NCBI GenBank assembly: GCA_020629005.1
Contig: JAHDEE010000035.1
Span: 1 to 39,813 of the forward strand
DNA: 39,813 nt
Reading direction: 5' to 3'
Source: Chitinophagales bacterium
GTDB taxonomy: Bacteria > Bacteroidota > Bacteroidia > Chitinophagales > UBA2359
Part shown: positions 9,028-20,500 of the stretch, piece by piece
Layout of the letters: each line of letters begins with the position of its first letter
How positions within the stretch are numbered: position 1 is the stretch's first letter
Notes under the pieces: generated by a model
What the model saw: only the letters and a program-made list of their open reading frames with translations
Told to the model about the DNA's origin: nothing
Database searches by the model: none
Position numbers and translations under genes: made by a program

Positions 9028-9065
9028 AATAAATAATTTTAATCCTTGATCTAAAATCAAATATC

Positions 9066-12000
9066 CTAGCGCACAAATTTTGTGCTTAGTCTCTCTCGTT
9101 CAGAATATACAGATAGGAAATAAGTACCGGCTGGCAGCTCAGCTACTGAAATACGCGCTTGATTGAAACCGCTGGTAAGGTTCATTTTCCCTTGCCGCAG
9201 AAGCTGTCCTAAGACATTCCTGATTTCGAAATCCACAGCTTCCTCAATATCGGAATTCAGGCTTAGGTTTAGATTCGCTTGTACCGGAATCGGAGAAACC
9301 TGAAGCGCAGAAAGACCATTGTTCTCCACGGACCCAAAAGCGGTTTTCAGGGGATGAATCGAACCATAAATGGATTGATAGGCCAGGACATAGTGCCTGC
9401 TTTCTTGTGGCTTTTCCAGGCGTACCTGATAGCTGGCATTTCCTGCTGTGTAGTTGACGCTCGTCAGTACTTCAAATTCATGACCGTCTATAGATTCTAA
9501 CACAAGGAAATTATCGATGTTGGGGGATTCTAGCACGGTCCAGGAAATCTCCCTCTGCTCTTCAAAGTCGTTTACTTGCAGGTCTTCGCTATAGCTGCCT
9601 ACAATCTCGCAACTGGGAAAGTGTAGGGTTTCATTCATGCTCCAGCCGGAAGCATCGGAAATTTGCACATCGACTGAGAAAGCGTAGGGGGATGTTCCTA
9701 CTTCAATAGAAGGTTCGTTTTGCTGAATCGTGCCCCAGAGGTCGCTGGTGAAGTTGTAAGGGGCTACACCATTTAACACAGCAAGGCCAAGCGAAGAGCT
9801 GGCATCATTGGCTTCGAGACAGGTTCTCTCCCAGGTCACGAACGTAGCGCTAAGTGTACCACAATCGAAAACAAGTTCACCAGAAGAACTGAGGCAAGTC
9901 AAAGCTTCCGCATTATTATTCCAAACAAGAAAGTTCATACAGGAAAGATCATTGTAGGTGCCAAGCTGCGCAGAAAAGCCATTACTGCCATCCAATATCG
10001 ACTGTCCTCCCTGTTGGTCATCAAACACATAGGAATCTGCAGTATTCGAATTCAAGACCGTTGCTGTCACAGTATACTGGCCATTGGCTGTACAGCCTGG
10101 AACGAAGGAAACGATTGGTGCAACGCAGCCACTGGTATTGGAACAACTCAAAGTCTGAGATTCGCTGGTAACGAAGCAACTGGAATCATCGTTGTTGATC
10201 GCCGAGAAACTCACCGAGGCCCCGCTATTGTAGGGACCAAATGTGAGTTGGAAATTGTTGGCCGCTGAGGCTTGTTGACTATTCCCATGACCGTCTTGCA
10301 CCAGATAACTGTTGGCAGAACCAGGCGTGAGCGTCACAGAAACCGTAAAGGCATCGAAGGTGCTGCAAACAGCCGAGGCACTGATTTCCGCAGGAACACA
10401 TGATGAGTTACAGTCGGCAAAGAAAATTGGCGTCTGTGTTGGATCACAGTTGAGTCCTGCACTTTGAGCAGTAGTATTAACCACAGTGAAAAAGGGATTT
10501 TGTACATCCGGGTCAAAAACAATTTGAGCTGGATCCAGAGGATTCCCTGCATTGTCTACCACCATAAAATCAGGACAAGCCGGCGTGTAAATTGCTTCGC
10601 AACCATTGCTGGCAAAAGTAACCGAGCCTACCGGGTCTGGATAGATGGTGACCGAAGTACTGGAGGAGCTAGAGCTACCATCACTGCAATTGACGGTGAA
10701 AATATAAGTTTGCACCAATGGTGCACAGGAATTTACTGATTCAGAAATCGAGAGGGAGTTTCCATCACCTAAGAGGTTACCAACTCCATCAGACCATTGA
10801 GCAGATACCAGCGTTCCTTGAGGATCATCCACAGTTGCTGTAAGCAGCGTTTGTTCAACTTCACAAAGGGCAGCTGGTCCCGTGATTCCCAAAATAGTCG
10901 GGCAAGATCCGATAACCTGGGTACAATTGTAGTTCACCTGAACGCTGGACTGGTAACAAGAAAGATCAGCCGCTACCGTAGGATTCAGCACATTGAAAAT
11001 TGCCGAAATGTTCATTCCTTCTTCCGTGGTGGAAATAATGGCAGGCTGTCCTGCCGCTTCTCCATTGATCTGGAAGTTTGGACAATCCGGACTTGCCGTA
11101 ACGGAACAATTGGCCAATTGAATGGTGGCGGTAGGCTCAGGGTAAATCGTCAAACTGACTACCCGTGTGTCCTCGGTGCCGTCCTGGCATGTCACCCGAT
11201 AAGTGTAGCTGTGTGTTTCGCCCTGGCAAGCAGTGATTTGCTCTGAAACCACAAGACTTGATCCATTGGTAATGATACCATTGCTGTCTGTCCACTGCTC
11301 GGAAACAGGTATTATCTCAGGATTACTTAGTGTTGCACTCAGCGTAATCGATTGGCCCGAACAGATGCTTTGGTCTTCTGTGATGCTGGCAATTGTTGGG
11401 CATTCGGAAGCTGCACAGTCGTAGTTAAAAGTATCGCTGATGCTTTCGCAAGCCAGGTCAAATTGTAAGCTTACAGGTATTGTTCCTGAGCTGGTCTGAG
11501 GTGCTATACTTGATGGTAAGACCGAAACTTCGTAGCCAGCCAGATTACAGCTCGGATCAACTTGCAAGGTATAACCGGTCTCGCAGGAGCCAGCAGCCTG
11601 GTAAGACAGCGTGCCTAGTACGTCGATATCTATTGAGCTACTCTGAGAAGAATTCGGACAATTTACCTGATCATTTGAAACAAGCACTGCATAATAGCTG
11701 ATCGTTTCTACACCGCAGTTGGTATTGGTATGTGCAGCGGTGATATTAGCGCCGCTGCCCGCATTACTTTCCACTCCGTTCGCAACTTTGAACCAGTTGA
11801 TTGAATAGCCGATTGACTCTGGGTCACTGACCGCTATGCTTAGTGTAGTTGTGCCACCAGAGCAGATGTATGCTTCTCCAGCCGGAGCATCCACAAAGGA
11901 AGGACAGGATACAGAAGATATGACGCAATTGTATGATGCCGAAACCTGGTTAGAGGAGCAGTCTTCAGGCACTCCCTCTTCCGTGTTGACAATATTGAAA

Positions 12001-15000
12001 GTAATGGTCGAAGTATCTCCACTGGTTTCCGTGCTATAGCTAACAGGGGATTGCTGACCATCAATTGTAAAGTTTTCACAAGTACTGCTTGCCACAAGGC
12101 TACAGCCATCAGCGCTGAGGCTGAGGTTTGCTGTCGGATCGGGATATATAGTAACCACTATTTGCTCTGTTTGCTCGCTACCATTCAAGCACTTTATGAA
12201 CGCGGTTATGGTACGACTAGTGGAGATGCAGGTGCTGTTTTCCAGATTGCTAAGCGTAATGCTTGTTCCGGAGCCTAGGCTTTGGCCATCGGCTCCTTGC
12301 CAGTCTATTTCATCCAGCTGACCACTGGGATCAGATACTTCCACAGAAAGTGTGGGCATATCACCCGAACAAACAAATAGATCGTTTGAGCTTGAAATGA
12401 CTGATGGACAGCCGATAGAGGTACAATCATAACTCTCGGTGAGACTCACATTTGCGCAAGTTAGCGTGCTTGGCGCAGCAGGAATACTCAGGTCAATGTT
12501 TACCTGCGACTGATCTCCCGCGATCTCGGTACTGCTACTAAAGGTTTCGCCTTCAGCACCTCCGTTGACGCTGAAGATTGGGCAATCCGGAACTGCCACG
12601 ATGGTACAACCACCTCCTGTGACAGAAATGTCAGCGCTTGGAATCGGGTAGGTGCTGACATTGACTTCTGCTTCAGCAACTGTTCCATCAAAGCAGTAGA
12701 CTGAGCAGCGAAAGGTTCTCTGGTCTATCTCGCAATCATTGGTTTCTCCCGTAACTGTGAGTGTGCTTAGATTCCCATAAACGAAACTCTCGCCTACCTC
12801 TGTCCATTCAATGTAATTGATTTGGTTGTCCGGGTCAAATAGTGAAATGGAGAGAAGCGAAGAGGCTCCTTCACAGATGGCTTGATCTTCGGTGATACTG
12901 ACAATGGATGGGCACACCAAGGCACCGCAGTTGTAATTGGCTGAAGCTTGACCTGTGGAGCAGGCCAATCCGAATGGTGCGCTGGAATTGACAATATCGA
13001 AACTAACTGGGTTTGTATTTCCCGGAATACTGGTCTCAGATATCGCTGAGCTGCCAGGAGCATTCCCGTTGATTGAAAACTCGGGACAATCCGGGTCAGC
13101 CTGAATCGAGCAACCACTTACGAAGAGGGAAGCTGAGATTTCCGGATAGGAATTCACAATTGTGGTTCCGCTCACTGAAGTACCATCCGTACAGTTCGCC
13201 GTAAACTCATAAGTGACACTTGTTCCACCACAGGGCACAGAGCCAATATCCAGAACAAAACTGTTTTCAATGCTAATGATGACCGAGCTTCCGGCTTCGG
13301 TCCAGGCAACACTGCTTAGGCTACCATTAGGATCTGAGACTGATGCAATCAAGCTGATCTGATCGCCTTCGCAAGTTTCAAATTCCGGACTAATAAAGGT
13401 GATTTCCGGGCAACCTCCGTTTCCTGCGCAAGCATAGCTGCCGTTATAGGTTTCGCTAAAACAAGCTGGTCCTTCAAGTGGGCTGACATTCCATGAAGCG
13501 GTGCCGCTATCGCCAATATTGACTGAAGTTGGTACATTGATCGCTGTCACCTGGTAATTGCTGCAATTGGAAGTAAGCGCTGGTACTTGACAGTTTTCTG
13601 AGCTAAATACAAGATTAGATTGATCATACTGCGGATAGATATTGAGTGTAAGGCTACCGGCCGCCAGGGGGTTCGGATCTTCGGAACAAGTTAGGCCGAC
13701 GTACAAGGTGGTAGTTTGAGCCAAGCAGCCGTCGCCTTGGTATTGAGCAACATAGCTGGCTGTGTTTATACTTTGAGTCAGCGAGGCATCAGCGTACCAT
13801 TGTGTGGCAGTGATTAGTCCATTTGGGTCACTGTAAGCAATCATTGATTCAGCAGCATTGAAATTGGGTATGCCACCGTCGCAATAATCCTGGTTGCTGT
13901 TTGCCAGGCCAGTAAGCTCAGGACAAGTAGCATTGGGGCAGTTGTATGCGATTTCGTATTCTTCGGTAATGCAATCACCTCCCTGGCTGTAAGTTACATT
14001 CCAGACGGCAATTCCTGATTGTCCTGGCTCCACGGCCGTCGGTACAGATACCGGATTGATCAGATAATTATCACAAGTACTTGTTAAGTTCGGAATGCTG
14101 CAATTGACATTACTGGCCTGCAGCAATGACTCATCATAGGGTGGATAAACGATCACCGTTCCAACGGGAAAGGTCTCCGTTGGAGCCCCCGGATTAAGAC
14201 AAGTAAAGCTTACAGAATAGTCAATGCTGGTGGGTTCACAGCCATTTGCGCTTAGCGAGGAAACAAAATCGAGCCCTGTTGCTCCGGGAATTGCCTGGCC
14301 GTCTTCATTCCATTGTATGGTATAATCTGTGTTGAGAACAGCATTTGCCGGAGTGATGCTCAAAGCCGCTGAGACTGATTCGCCAGAGCAAACAGCTGTT
14401 GGCAATGCCGACTGCACATTGACAACAGGACATCCCGCACAAGTATAATTTACTGTTACTGGTTCCGTAAAGCAACTCACACCATCACTAAGATAGCCAA
14501 CATTCCAGGTCGCAGTGCCAGAACTTCCTGGCGGTACAGAGCCAGGCACAGAGACCGGAGTTATGTTGTAAGCCGGGCATGAACTAGACACGGTCGGGAC
14601 AGAACACTCTTCATTGCTAATATTTAGCAGGTTCGCATCAAATTGAGGATGCAAAGTAAAGGCTACTTCTCCCAAGCCAACAGGTGGGCCAATTAGGCAT
14701 TGTGCTGCTACATATAGTGTGACGAATTCGGGATCACAATTGTTACCCTGCCCGGAATGCTGGTAATCCGAAGCAGTAGCTACTATCGAAAATGCAGGAT
14801 CTGTGTACCAGGAGTAACCATTAAACTGCTGATTAGGATCAGTATAAAACCCTCCTAGATCATCGATCGGATCAAGGTCAAGCGGATCTTCTCCTGGGCA
14901 AAGGTCCCAACTTGTATTGACACTGGTAAAGAGCACAGGGCAGGATAAGACAATACAGGAGTTGGTCAAAATTTCCTGGGCTTGCTGACAACCAGCTTCA

Positions 15001-17180
15001 TCAGTGACAGAAAGAATAAAAGAATCGCTTCCTGGCAAAATTATCTCCGTTGCTTCTCCGCTTTCATTGCTTGTTCCGACTAATGGTGTAGGCAATGAGT
15101 TACCCGATTCATCCAGAATCTCCCATGTATATACGCTGTTATCTGCTTCAGGTTGTCCTCCTGTGAAGACTGCTGTTACAGTACAATTGGAAATGGAAAT
15201 ACTGTTTATGTTCAGTTGATTTAAGAATGTTAGCTGAAAGCCAGTTCCCACATTGTGGCATTCCCCATAAAAGTCGTTTGTGTAGTCTTCCGCTGTGATT
15301 GGCGCGACCCATACTGAATTCGCCGAGGAAAAATTGGTCCATGTAAGCGATCCCGTGTCCGAACTACCCAGGGTATTGCCAGTGAAATTCGGGTCGTTTT
15401 CGACATCATAGTCAAAGGCCGGGCTGGGGCCACTGGTATTAAAGACTCCATATACAATTCCTGGGATAAAAGCGTCATCCGAGTAGGTCGGATTCGCCGG
15501 GCCTGTGATAGTGTATTCCTCGCCAAAACAGACGAATGGATCTCCGGTAATAGTACCAGCCACAGCTTCACAAGTGTCATCAAACGGCGGGCAGATGTCC
15601 TGAGCCAGTGTTGCGATATTTCCATAGTCTGCCCAGTTGATGGAAAGATCAAAGAGGCAATCACCATTGGCACCGTTTAGGTTGATAGTTGTAGTACCTC
15701 CCGAATCATCAATATCTGACTGAAACATTTTCAGCCAGTATATCCCATTGGATAGGATTGTTCCCGTAAGCACTGGGACCGGTGGTAAATCTGTTGTGTA
15801 AATTTGTCCCTCGCTGGCGATTACATTGAAGGTTGGCACACAGCCTCCATCGGGGCCGGTTACAATGAAACCAACCCAGATAAACGGTGGATCTGGATTA
15901 ATAGGAATATCGCTCAAGAATCCATCTTCTTCACAAAACAGGACAGCCGTTTGCGTGCCCGTAAAATCTTCTGCCACAAACTGAGCAACCGCTCCACTGT
16001 CTTCGCAGTTACAATCTTGCTCGCAACTGCAATAATCCTCGGAGCCAGTGCAGAGATTATCTCCACAAATATCTCCGCAATTGTCAGCAGAAACGAGTTG
16101 AATAGCGAAATAGCCATTCTTCACCTGCCAGTTGTCGGTTATCAAACCACAACTACCCTGCTCATTGATATACACTGTGTAAATTCCTGTCGTTGTAGCA
16201 GTAAATTCGACTTCACAGTCTGGGGCCGAATTCAGACTTGAGCCCACAACGGATGCATCAGGGGCAACGACAACTATTTCAATGGGCCAGGTGCCTGTGT
16301 TCGGACCAGTACAGGTATTGATGCTATATACATTGCCTTCAATTAGCGGCAGGTTGTAGGCCTCCGTAGGGAAAACTTCCCAGGGGGAGCCATCATTTGG
16401 ATCATTGAAAAACTGTGAAGTAAACACCGTTCCCGGTGGGCCACAGAGAGGATCAGGAGCCCCCGACAGAATTTGATTCATTGTTTGAGACACTGTGTAA
16501 TTGTCCAGAACCCACAAAGTACAATCCTGAGGACAAGGGGGAGCTGAGGCAGTACCTCCGCCCGTACAGGTAAAGGAAGGGACCCCATTATCTTGGTTTT
16601 CGTAAAGTGGCCCGCCGCAATCATTTTCCACGCTAACATAAATGATCACACCAGTATCGATGGCGGGCGTAAATGTAATCGAACAACCGGATGCGGTACC
16701 AATTACAGCAAATGCCAAAGTCCCGTCCCATTCCGCTACTGTTATTAAAGCCGGGGAGCCCCAGGTAGTTGGCAAGTAGCCTGAACAAAACTCAAAGGTA
16801 TATTCAACTCCGGCGGTGAGACCATTAATGGAATAGGCTTCATTTCCCCATACCTCAAATTCACCTGCCAGAAGAGGAATTTCACAGTTTTCAGCGCAGG
16901 GTGCCAATGTTTCGAAATCAGAACGAAGCGCTTCTCCTGCAAATTCCAAACATGGGCTGGAGCCACCTCGCAATTGCATTTCCTCCCCTTTCCAGATCGG
17001 TTTTGCCAACTGGCCACGATGCTCAATTTTATGGCTATCGAAACAATCTGCCTTTCGTGATGGAGTGACAGATAATACTTGTGATTGCACTGAAGAAGCC
17101 AGAGTCAAAAGTAATAAGACCATAAATTGCATGGGCAACAGGATGCCCATGCGGCCATTCAAAAAACTTGGAATTCTCAT
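9066..17180 (-). CDS. Giant cysteine-rich modular T9SS-secreted protein (2704 aa)
   Basis: A signal peptide (hydrophobic core MVLLLLTLASSVQS, about 20-34) opens the protein; ATGs at 17150 and 17132 are alternative starts. An N-terminal region (about 40-740) holds beta-sandwich-like segments of the pre-peptidase kind and a compact Cys-rich patch (about 368-392; CGDNLCTGSEDYCSC). Nine tandem modules of about 168 residues follow (about 745-2262). Each starts CPxI and carries around eight cysteines, usually with a YPxP-like strand and a DCPxF-like strand. Two shorter about 85-residue modules come next (about 2262-2435), then an FN3-like linker and a type A sorting domain (QVSPIPVQANLNLSL ... GTYFLSV ... 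KFVR). Likely a surface adhesin or matrix protein exported by T9SS. No catalytic motif was seen. Both module types recur in the upstream giant gene. Confidence 0.88.
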   Translation of the reverse strand: MRIPSFLNGRMGILLPMQFMVLLLLTLASSVQSQVLSVTPSRKADCFDSHKIEHRGQLAKPIWKGEEMQLRGGSSPCLEFAGEALRSDFETLAPCAENCEIPLLAGEFEVWGNEAYSINGLTAGVEYTFEFCSGYLPTTWGSPALITVAEWDGTLAFAVIGTASGCSITFTPAIDTGVIIYVSVENDCGGPLYENQDNGVPSFTCTGGGTASAPPCPQDCTLWVLDNYTVSQTMNQILSGAPDPLCGPPGTVFTSQFFNDPNDGSPWEVFPTEAYNLPLIEGNVYSINTCTGPNTGTWPIEIVVVAPDASVVGSSLNSAPDCEVEFTATTTGIYTVYINEQGSCGLITDNWQVKNGYFAIQLVSADNCGDICGDNLCTGSEDYCSCEQDCNCEDSGAVAQFVAEDFTGTQTAVLFCEEDGFLSDIPINPDPPFIWVGFIVTGPDGGCVPTFNVIASEGQIYTTDLPPVPVLTGTILSNGIYWLKMFQSDIDDSGGTTTINLNGANGDCLFDLSINWADYGNIATLAQDICPPFDDTCEAVAGTITGDPFVCFGEEYTITGPANPTYSDDAFIPGIVYGVFNTSGPSPAFDYDVENDPNFTGNTLGSSDTGSLTWTNFSSANSVWVAPITAEDYTNDFYGECHNVGTGFQLTFLNQLNINSISISNCTVTAVFTGGQPEADNSVYTWEILDESGNSLPTPLVGTSNESGEATEIILPGSDSFILSVTDEAGCQQAQEILTNSCIVLSCPVLFTSVNTSWDLCPGEDPLDLDPIDDLGGFYTDPNQQFNGYSWYTDPAFSIVATASDYQHSGQGNNCDPEFVTLYVAAQCLIGPPVGLGEVAFTLHPQFDANLLNISNEECSVPTVSSSCPAYNITPVSVPGSVPPGSSGTATWNVGYLSDGVSCFTEPVTVNYTCAGCPVVNVQSALPTAVCSGESVSAALSITPANAVLNTDYTIQWNEDGQAIPGATGLDFVSSLSANGCEPTSIDYSVSFTCLNPGAPTETFPVGTVIVYPPYDESLLQASNVNCSIPNLTSTCDNYLINPVSVPTAVEPGQSGIAVWNVTYSQGGDCITEEYEIAYNCPNATCPELTGLANSNQDYCDGGIPNFNAAESMIAYSDPNGLITATQWYADASLTQSINTASYVAQYQGDGCLAQTTTLYVGLTCSEDPNPLAAGSLTLNIYPQYDQSNLVFSSENCQVPALTSNCSNYQVTAINVPTSVNIGDSGTASWNVSPLEGPACFSETYNGSYACAGNGGCPEITFISPEFETCEGDQISLIASVSDPNGSLSSVAWTEAGSSVIISIENSFVLDIGSVPCGGTSVTYEFTANCTDGTSVSGTTIVNSYPEISASLFVSGCSIQADPDCPEFSINGNAPGSSAISETSIPGNTNPVSFDIVNSSAPFGLACSTGQASANYNCGALVCPSIVSITEDQAICEGASSLLSISLFDPDNQINYIEWTEVGESFVYGNLSTLTVTGETNDCEIDQRTFRCSVYCFDGTVAEAEVNVSTYPIPSADISVTGGGCTIVAVPDCPIFSVNGGAEGETFSSSTEIAGDQSQVNIDLSIPAAPSTLTCANVSLTESYDCTSIGCPSVISSSNDLFVCSGDMPTLSVEVSDPSGQLDEIDWQGADGQSLGSGTSITLSNLENSTCISTSRTITAFIKCLNGSEQTEQIVVTIYPDPTANLSLSADGCSLVASSTCENFTIDGQQSPVSYSTETSGDTSTITFNIVNTEEGVPEDCSSNQVSASYNCVISSVSCPSFVDAPAGEAYICSGGTTTLSIAVSDPESIGYSINWFKVANGVESNAGSGANITAAHTNTNCGVETISYYAVLVSNDQVNCPNSSQSSSIDIDVLGTLSYQAAGSCETGYTLQVDPSCNLAGYEVSVLPSSIAPQTSSGTIPVSLQFDLACESISDTFNYDCAASECPTIASITEDQSICSGQSITLSATLSNPEIIPVSEQWTDSNGIITNGSSLVVSEQITACQGETHSYTYRVTCQDGTEDTRVVSLTIYPEPTATIQLANCSVTASPDCPNFQINGEAAGQPAIISTTEEGMNISAIFNVLNPTVAADLSCYQSSVQVNYNCTQVIGSCPTILGITGPAALCEVEQTLLTATVDDPQGTLVSAQWSDGVGNLLGDGNSLSISESVNSCAPLVQTYIFTVNCSDGSSSSSSTSVTIYPDPVGSVTFASNGCEAIYTPACPDFMVVDNAGNPLDPAQIVFDPDVQNPFFTVVNTTAQSAGLNCDPTQTPIFFADCNSSCVPAEISASAVCSTFDAFTVSVTLTPGSANSYLVQDGHGNSQQASAANNFQLTFGPYNSGASVSFSAINNDDSSCFVTSESQTLSCSNTSGCVAPIVSFVPGCTANGQYTVTATVLNSNTADSYVFDDQQGGQSILDGSNGFSAQLGTYNDLSCMNFLVWNNNAEALTCLSSSGELVFDCGTLSATFVTWERTCLEANDASSSLGLAVLNGVAPYNFTSDLWGTIQQNEPSIEVGTSPYAFSVDVQISDASGWSMNETLHFPSCEIVGSYSEDLQVNDFEEQREISWTVLESPNIDNFLVLESIDGHEFEVLTSVNYTAGNASYQVRLEKPQESRHYVLAYQSIYGSIHPLKTAFGSVENNGLSALQVSPIPVQANLNLSLNSDIEEAVDFEIRNVLGQLLRQGKMNLTSGFNQARISVAELPAGTYFLSVYSERERLSTKFVR
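10390..14950 (-). repeat. Nine tandem about 505-bp coding modules (A type)
   Basis: Within the 2704-residue protein, nine successive units begin CPVLF, CPVVN, CPELT, CPEIT, CPSIV, CPSVI, CPSFV, CPTIA and CPTIL, spaced about 165-172 residues apart. The first three form one subgroup (long form, with GTATWNV-like strands). The last six form another (SITEDQAICEG and SVTIYPDP-like motifs). The even cysteine number per unit suggests internal disulfides. Two more divergent units occur in the neighbouring giant gene near 21340-22376. Confidence 0.8.
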
Positions 17181-17453
17181 ATACGGGAACTGATCAATTT
17201 ATTAAACCTACCGAGATAGAAGTGAAACATTACCAATGCAAGCAGGCCACATGATTGATCGGTGGGAAAGTCATATTCCCAGCTCGGAAGTATTTTTACT
17301 TGGGCAGGCCTTGTGAAAATACTGAAACTAACACAGATCGCCAATTACAGTAGGCTTTTCACAGGGCGGACCACCGTTAACAAAATAGCCAAAAATCTAG
17401 AAGGATTCCACAAAAGAATACACAATGTCAAGATAAAAACGGCATTACGAGTT
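17181..17453. other. Intergenic stretch upstream of the 2704-aa gene
   Basis: This spacer must hold the promoter of the downstream giant gene if the terminator at 17454-17489 works. I found only a weak candidate -7 box (TAGGTTTA on the minus strand, near 17203-17210) without a well-placed TTTG. A plus-strand frame at 17262-17561 runs through the terminator and the end of the neighbouring gene and has no family signal. Nothing else is recognisable. Confidence 0.4.
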
Positions 17454-17489
17454 AAAAAAAAAGCCTCTATACTGCTGTATAGAGGCTTT
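17454..17489 (-). terminator. Strong intrinsic terminator of the 1847-aa gene
   Basis: Read on the minus strand, a perfect 13-bp stem (17477-17489 pairing with 17460-17472) with a 4-base loop is followed by an uninterrupted T-run (17462 down to 17454). It starts 24 bases after the stop of the upstream giant gene. This is a textbook Rho-independent terminator and implies separate transcription of the two giant genes. Confidence 0.92.
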
Positions 17490-17513
17490 AGGACTTTTTA
17501 TCTCAAGGATTTA

Positions 17514-20500
17514 CTACTGCTTGATGAATTTTCGCGTCTGTACTTGTCCTTCTGTGCTTAGCTTTATGAGGTAGGCACCTGTGACAAGATTCGCTACATC
17601 GAGCTGTACAAGTCCGAGACCAGCACTTACCTGTCTCGTTTGCTCAATCAAGCGTCTTCCGGTCAGGTCGAAGACTTCAATTTGCATATTGGCATTCCTA
17701 TCCAGACTAAAACCAACCTGTAAAAGATCAGATACAGGCACCGGAGCGACTGACGTCAATTCAAAACCTTCCTGGCCTTGCTTCAAGGTCAAAATTCCTG
17801 AAGAACTCAATTCACCTGAAGCACCTACGGCATCTAGTCGGTAGTAAGCTGTTCCAAGAGGAGCGTTGTAATCCACGAAATCATAATTTACAAGATAGTC
17901 TGAATTTCCAACTGCGTCGATTCGTCCAACAAGCTCAAAATTAAGCCCATCAAGGGATCGTTGCAGCAGGAAATGATCATTGTCAATCTCTTGCGCTGTA
18001 GACCAGTACAACAAGTTTCCGATATCGAGAGAACGGCCATTGAAGCCAATCAGATCAATCGCAGTTTCTGGCTTGCAAGTAATTGGCTCACTAATAAATG
18101 AGGCCTGACAAACCCCTCCGTCGCTAACGGCTATGTTATACGCTTCACCCGCAATCATGTCCAGCTGTAAGACACTGGCACCACCTCCAGGATTCACTGG
18201 TAGATTGATGTTCACTGTCCCAGTTACCTGATATTGACCATTTACGGGATTTCCTCCCGAAATTTCAGCAAGCACGATATAAGTGGCAAAAGGAAACTCC
18301 GTATCGCAAATCACTTGCGGTTCGATGATAATCGGGTTCTGACATGTAGGTGGCTGACAATCCGGAGGATTTTCAGTCACTGCTCCGAAGCAAATTCCAC
18401 CGTCCGTAAGGCTTAAAGTTATAGGTTGACCCAATTCAGCCTGAGCAACAAATACACTGTTGCCACTTGCACTGTGGGTATAGGATATACCGTTTTGCTC
18501 TATGAAGTAGAACCCTTGATTACCTGCAGGATTACCCCCGCTGATCGCAAAGTCTATTGTATAGAATCCCTGATCGTAGAAGCAATCGGAACCAACTGCC
18601 ACTGCTATAATGTCTGATTGACAAGAACAATCGGGTATTGGACCGATATAGCCGGCAGCGCAGAGTCCGTTGTCATCAGCTACAATATCGATAGCAACAC
18701 CGTTACTAACAGTAACCGGAAAGGCAGAGCCTGGAGTAATGGCCTGGTTTTGAAGGCCAGAACCATTTACATAATAGAATCCACCATTGGCTTGTGGGCT
18801 GCCACCTGACAATAGGATGTTTACGGTATAAGTTCCAGCAGAGTAGTTACAAGTAGCTGGTCCTACATCGAATGTGATTGGTATCTCACACTCACAGATT
18901 GGTGCATCCTGAACCAAAGTACCACTGCAGCTCGCTGCGCCAGTGCCGTCATTAGCTATAAGGTTCAGCGCTTCACCATAGTTCAGCGTAACCACCAGGG
19001 GTTGACCAGCAGCTATCTGCCCCCCAAAGCTTCCGCTCACATTATAGAAGCCTCCATTGCTTGCAGGATAACCACCATTGATAGTTGCCGTAACGGTATA
19101 AGTCCCACTGGTAAAGTCGCATACGCCTTCATCGGCTGTGATTACAATTGGACTATCGCAAACACATTCAGGTGCTGGTTGGGAATAGCTGGCAGAGCAA
19201 CTAGTTTCAGAAGTTCCATCGTTAGCATTGATAGTTAAAGGCTCTCCAAATGGAAGCGTCAATTCAAAAGAAGTTCCGGCAGCATTTTGCCCCTCGAAAC
19301 TCCCACTTACATTATAGGTGTCAGAATTTGCTTGCGGGTATCCTCCACTTATTGTTACTGTCACGGTATAGTTTCCAGCTGACAGATTACATACTCCTGG
19401 CGTAGCAGTGATGCTAATTGGATTATCACAAGCGCAGTTTGGTGCAGGTTGTGAATAAGTTGCAGGGCAGCCTGCTCCAGCACCGTCATTTGCTTGCAGA
19501 TTTAACTCTTCACCAATAGGTACCAGAACCGTAAATGGAGTTCCTGCCACAGCCTGGCCAACATAGCTACCAGAAACATTGTAGGCATTTCCATTCGCGG
19601 AAGGATTTCCACCGGATATAGTAACTGAAACCGAATATTGACTATTCGCTAAGTCACAAACTCCTGCGGTAGCTGAGATTACAATCGGTGTTGGTGCCGC
19701 CAAAGAGAAATCAGCAGAACAGCTGCCTACATCAGTACCATCATTGACCATGATTGCAAAAGGCGCTCCTTGTGCCATCGCTACCACCAAGGAAGAACCG
19801 GCTGCCACAGTCGTCTGTCCACCATTAGTACCACTGACATTATAAACTCCACCATTTCCTCCAGGATCACCACCGCTAATAAAGACTGTAGCCAGATATC
19901 CACCTGTTGCAGTGTCGCAAGACACACTTCCAGTAATCGAAATCGGCACTTGACATTCAGGCGGAACACAGTTTATGTCATCCCCGCCGAGGTAGATGCC
20001 AATACACTCTGTAATACCCAGACCGAGGTCCGAAGCTTCAAGGCTAATATTTTCTCCAATTGTTTGAGATACTGTAAATTCTACGCCTTCTGCAATACTT
20101 CCCTCGAAAGTTCCCGAAACTGCGTAGTTCCCACCATTCGTAAAGTCAGGATTACCACCGGTGATCACAAAGGTTTGCTCATAGAAGTTGCCATCGTAGA
20201 AACACTCAGAATTTACTACAGTGATTTCTATTGGGTTATCACACTCCTCCTTACAGGTAAAAGCTTCGCTTGCATAGGATTCAGAGCATGAACCAGGACC
20301 GATGCCATCTGAAGCGACAATGGTAACAGGTGTTCCCAACCCTTGTTGGATGGTAACTGTTGAACCAGCTGCTACATCTTGGCTGACAGTCCCACTCAGT
20401 GTATAGTTTCCGTCATTGTTTTGTGGATTTCCCCCTGTAATCTCCAGGATTACTTCATAGTAACCATCCTGATAGTAGCAAATATGCTCCAGCTCTGTAA

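Noticed and set aside
8803-9076. Overlapping minus-strand frames across the first intergenic repeat
   Set aside because: They coincide with the structured repeat; translations are leucine/serine/cysteine-rich noise, and alternative frames are equally open.
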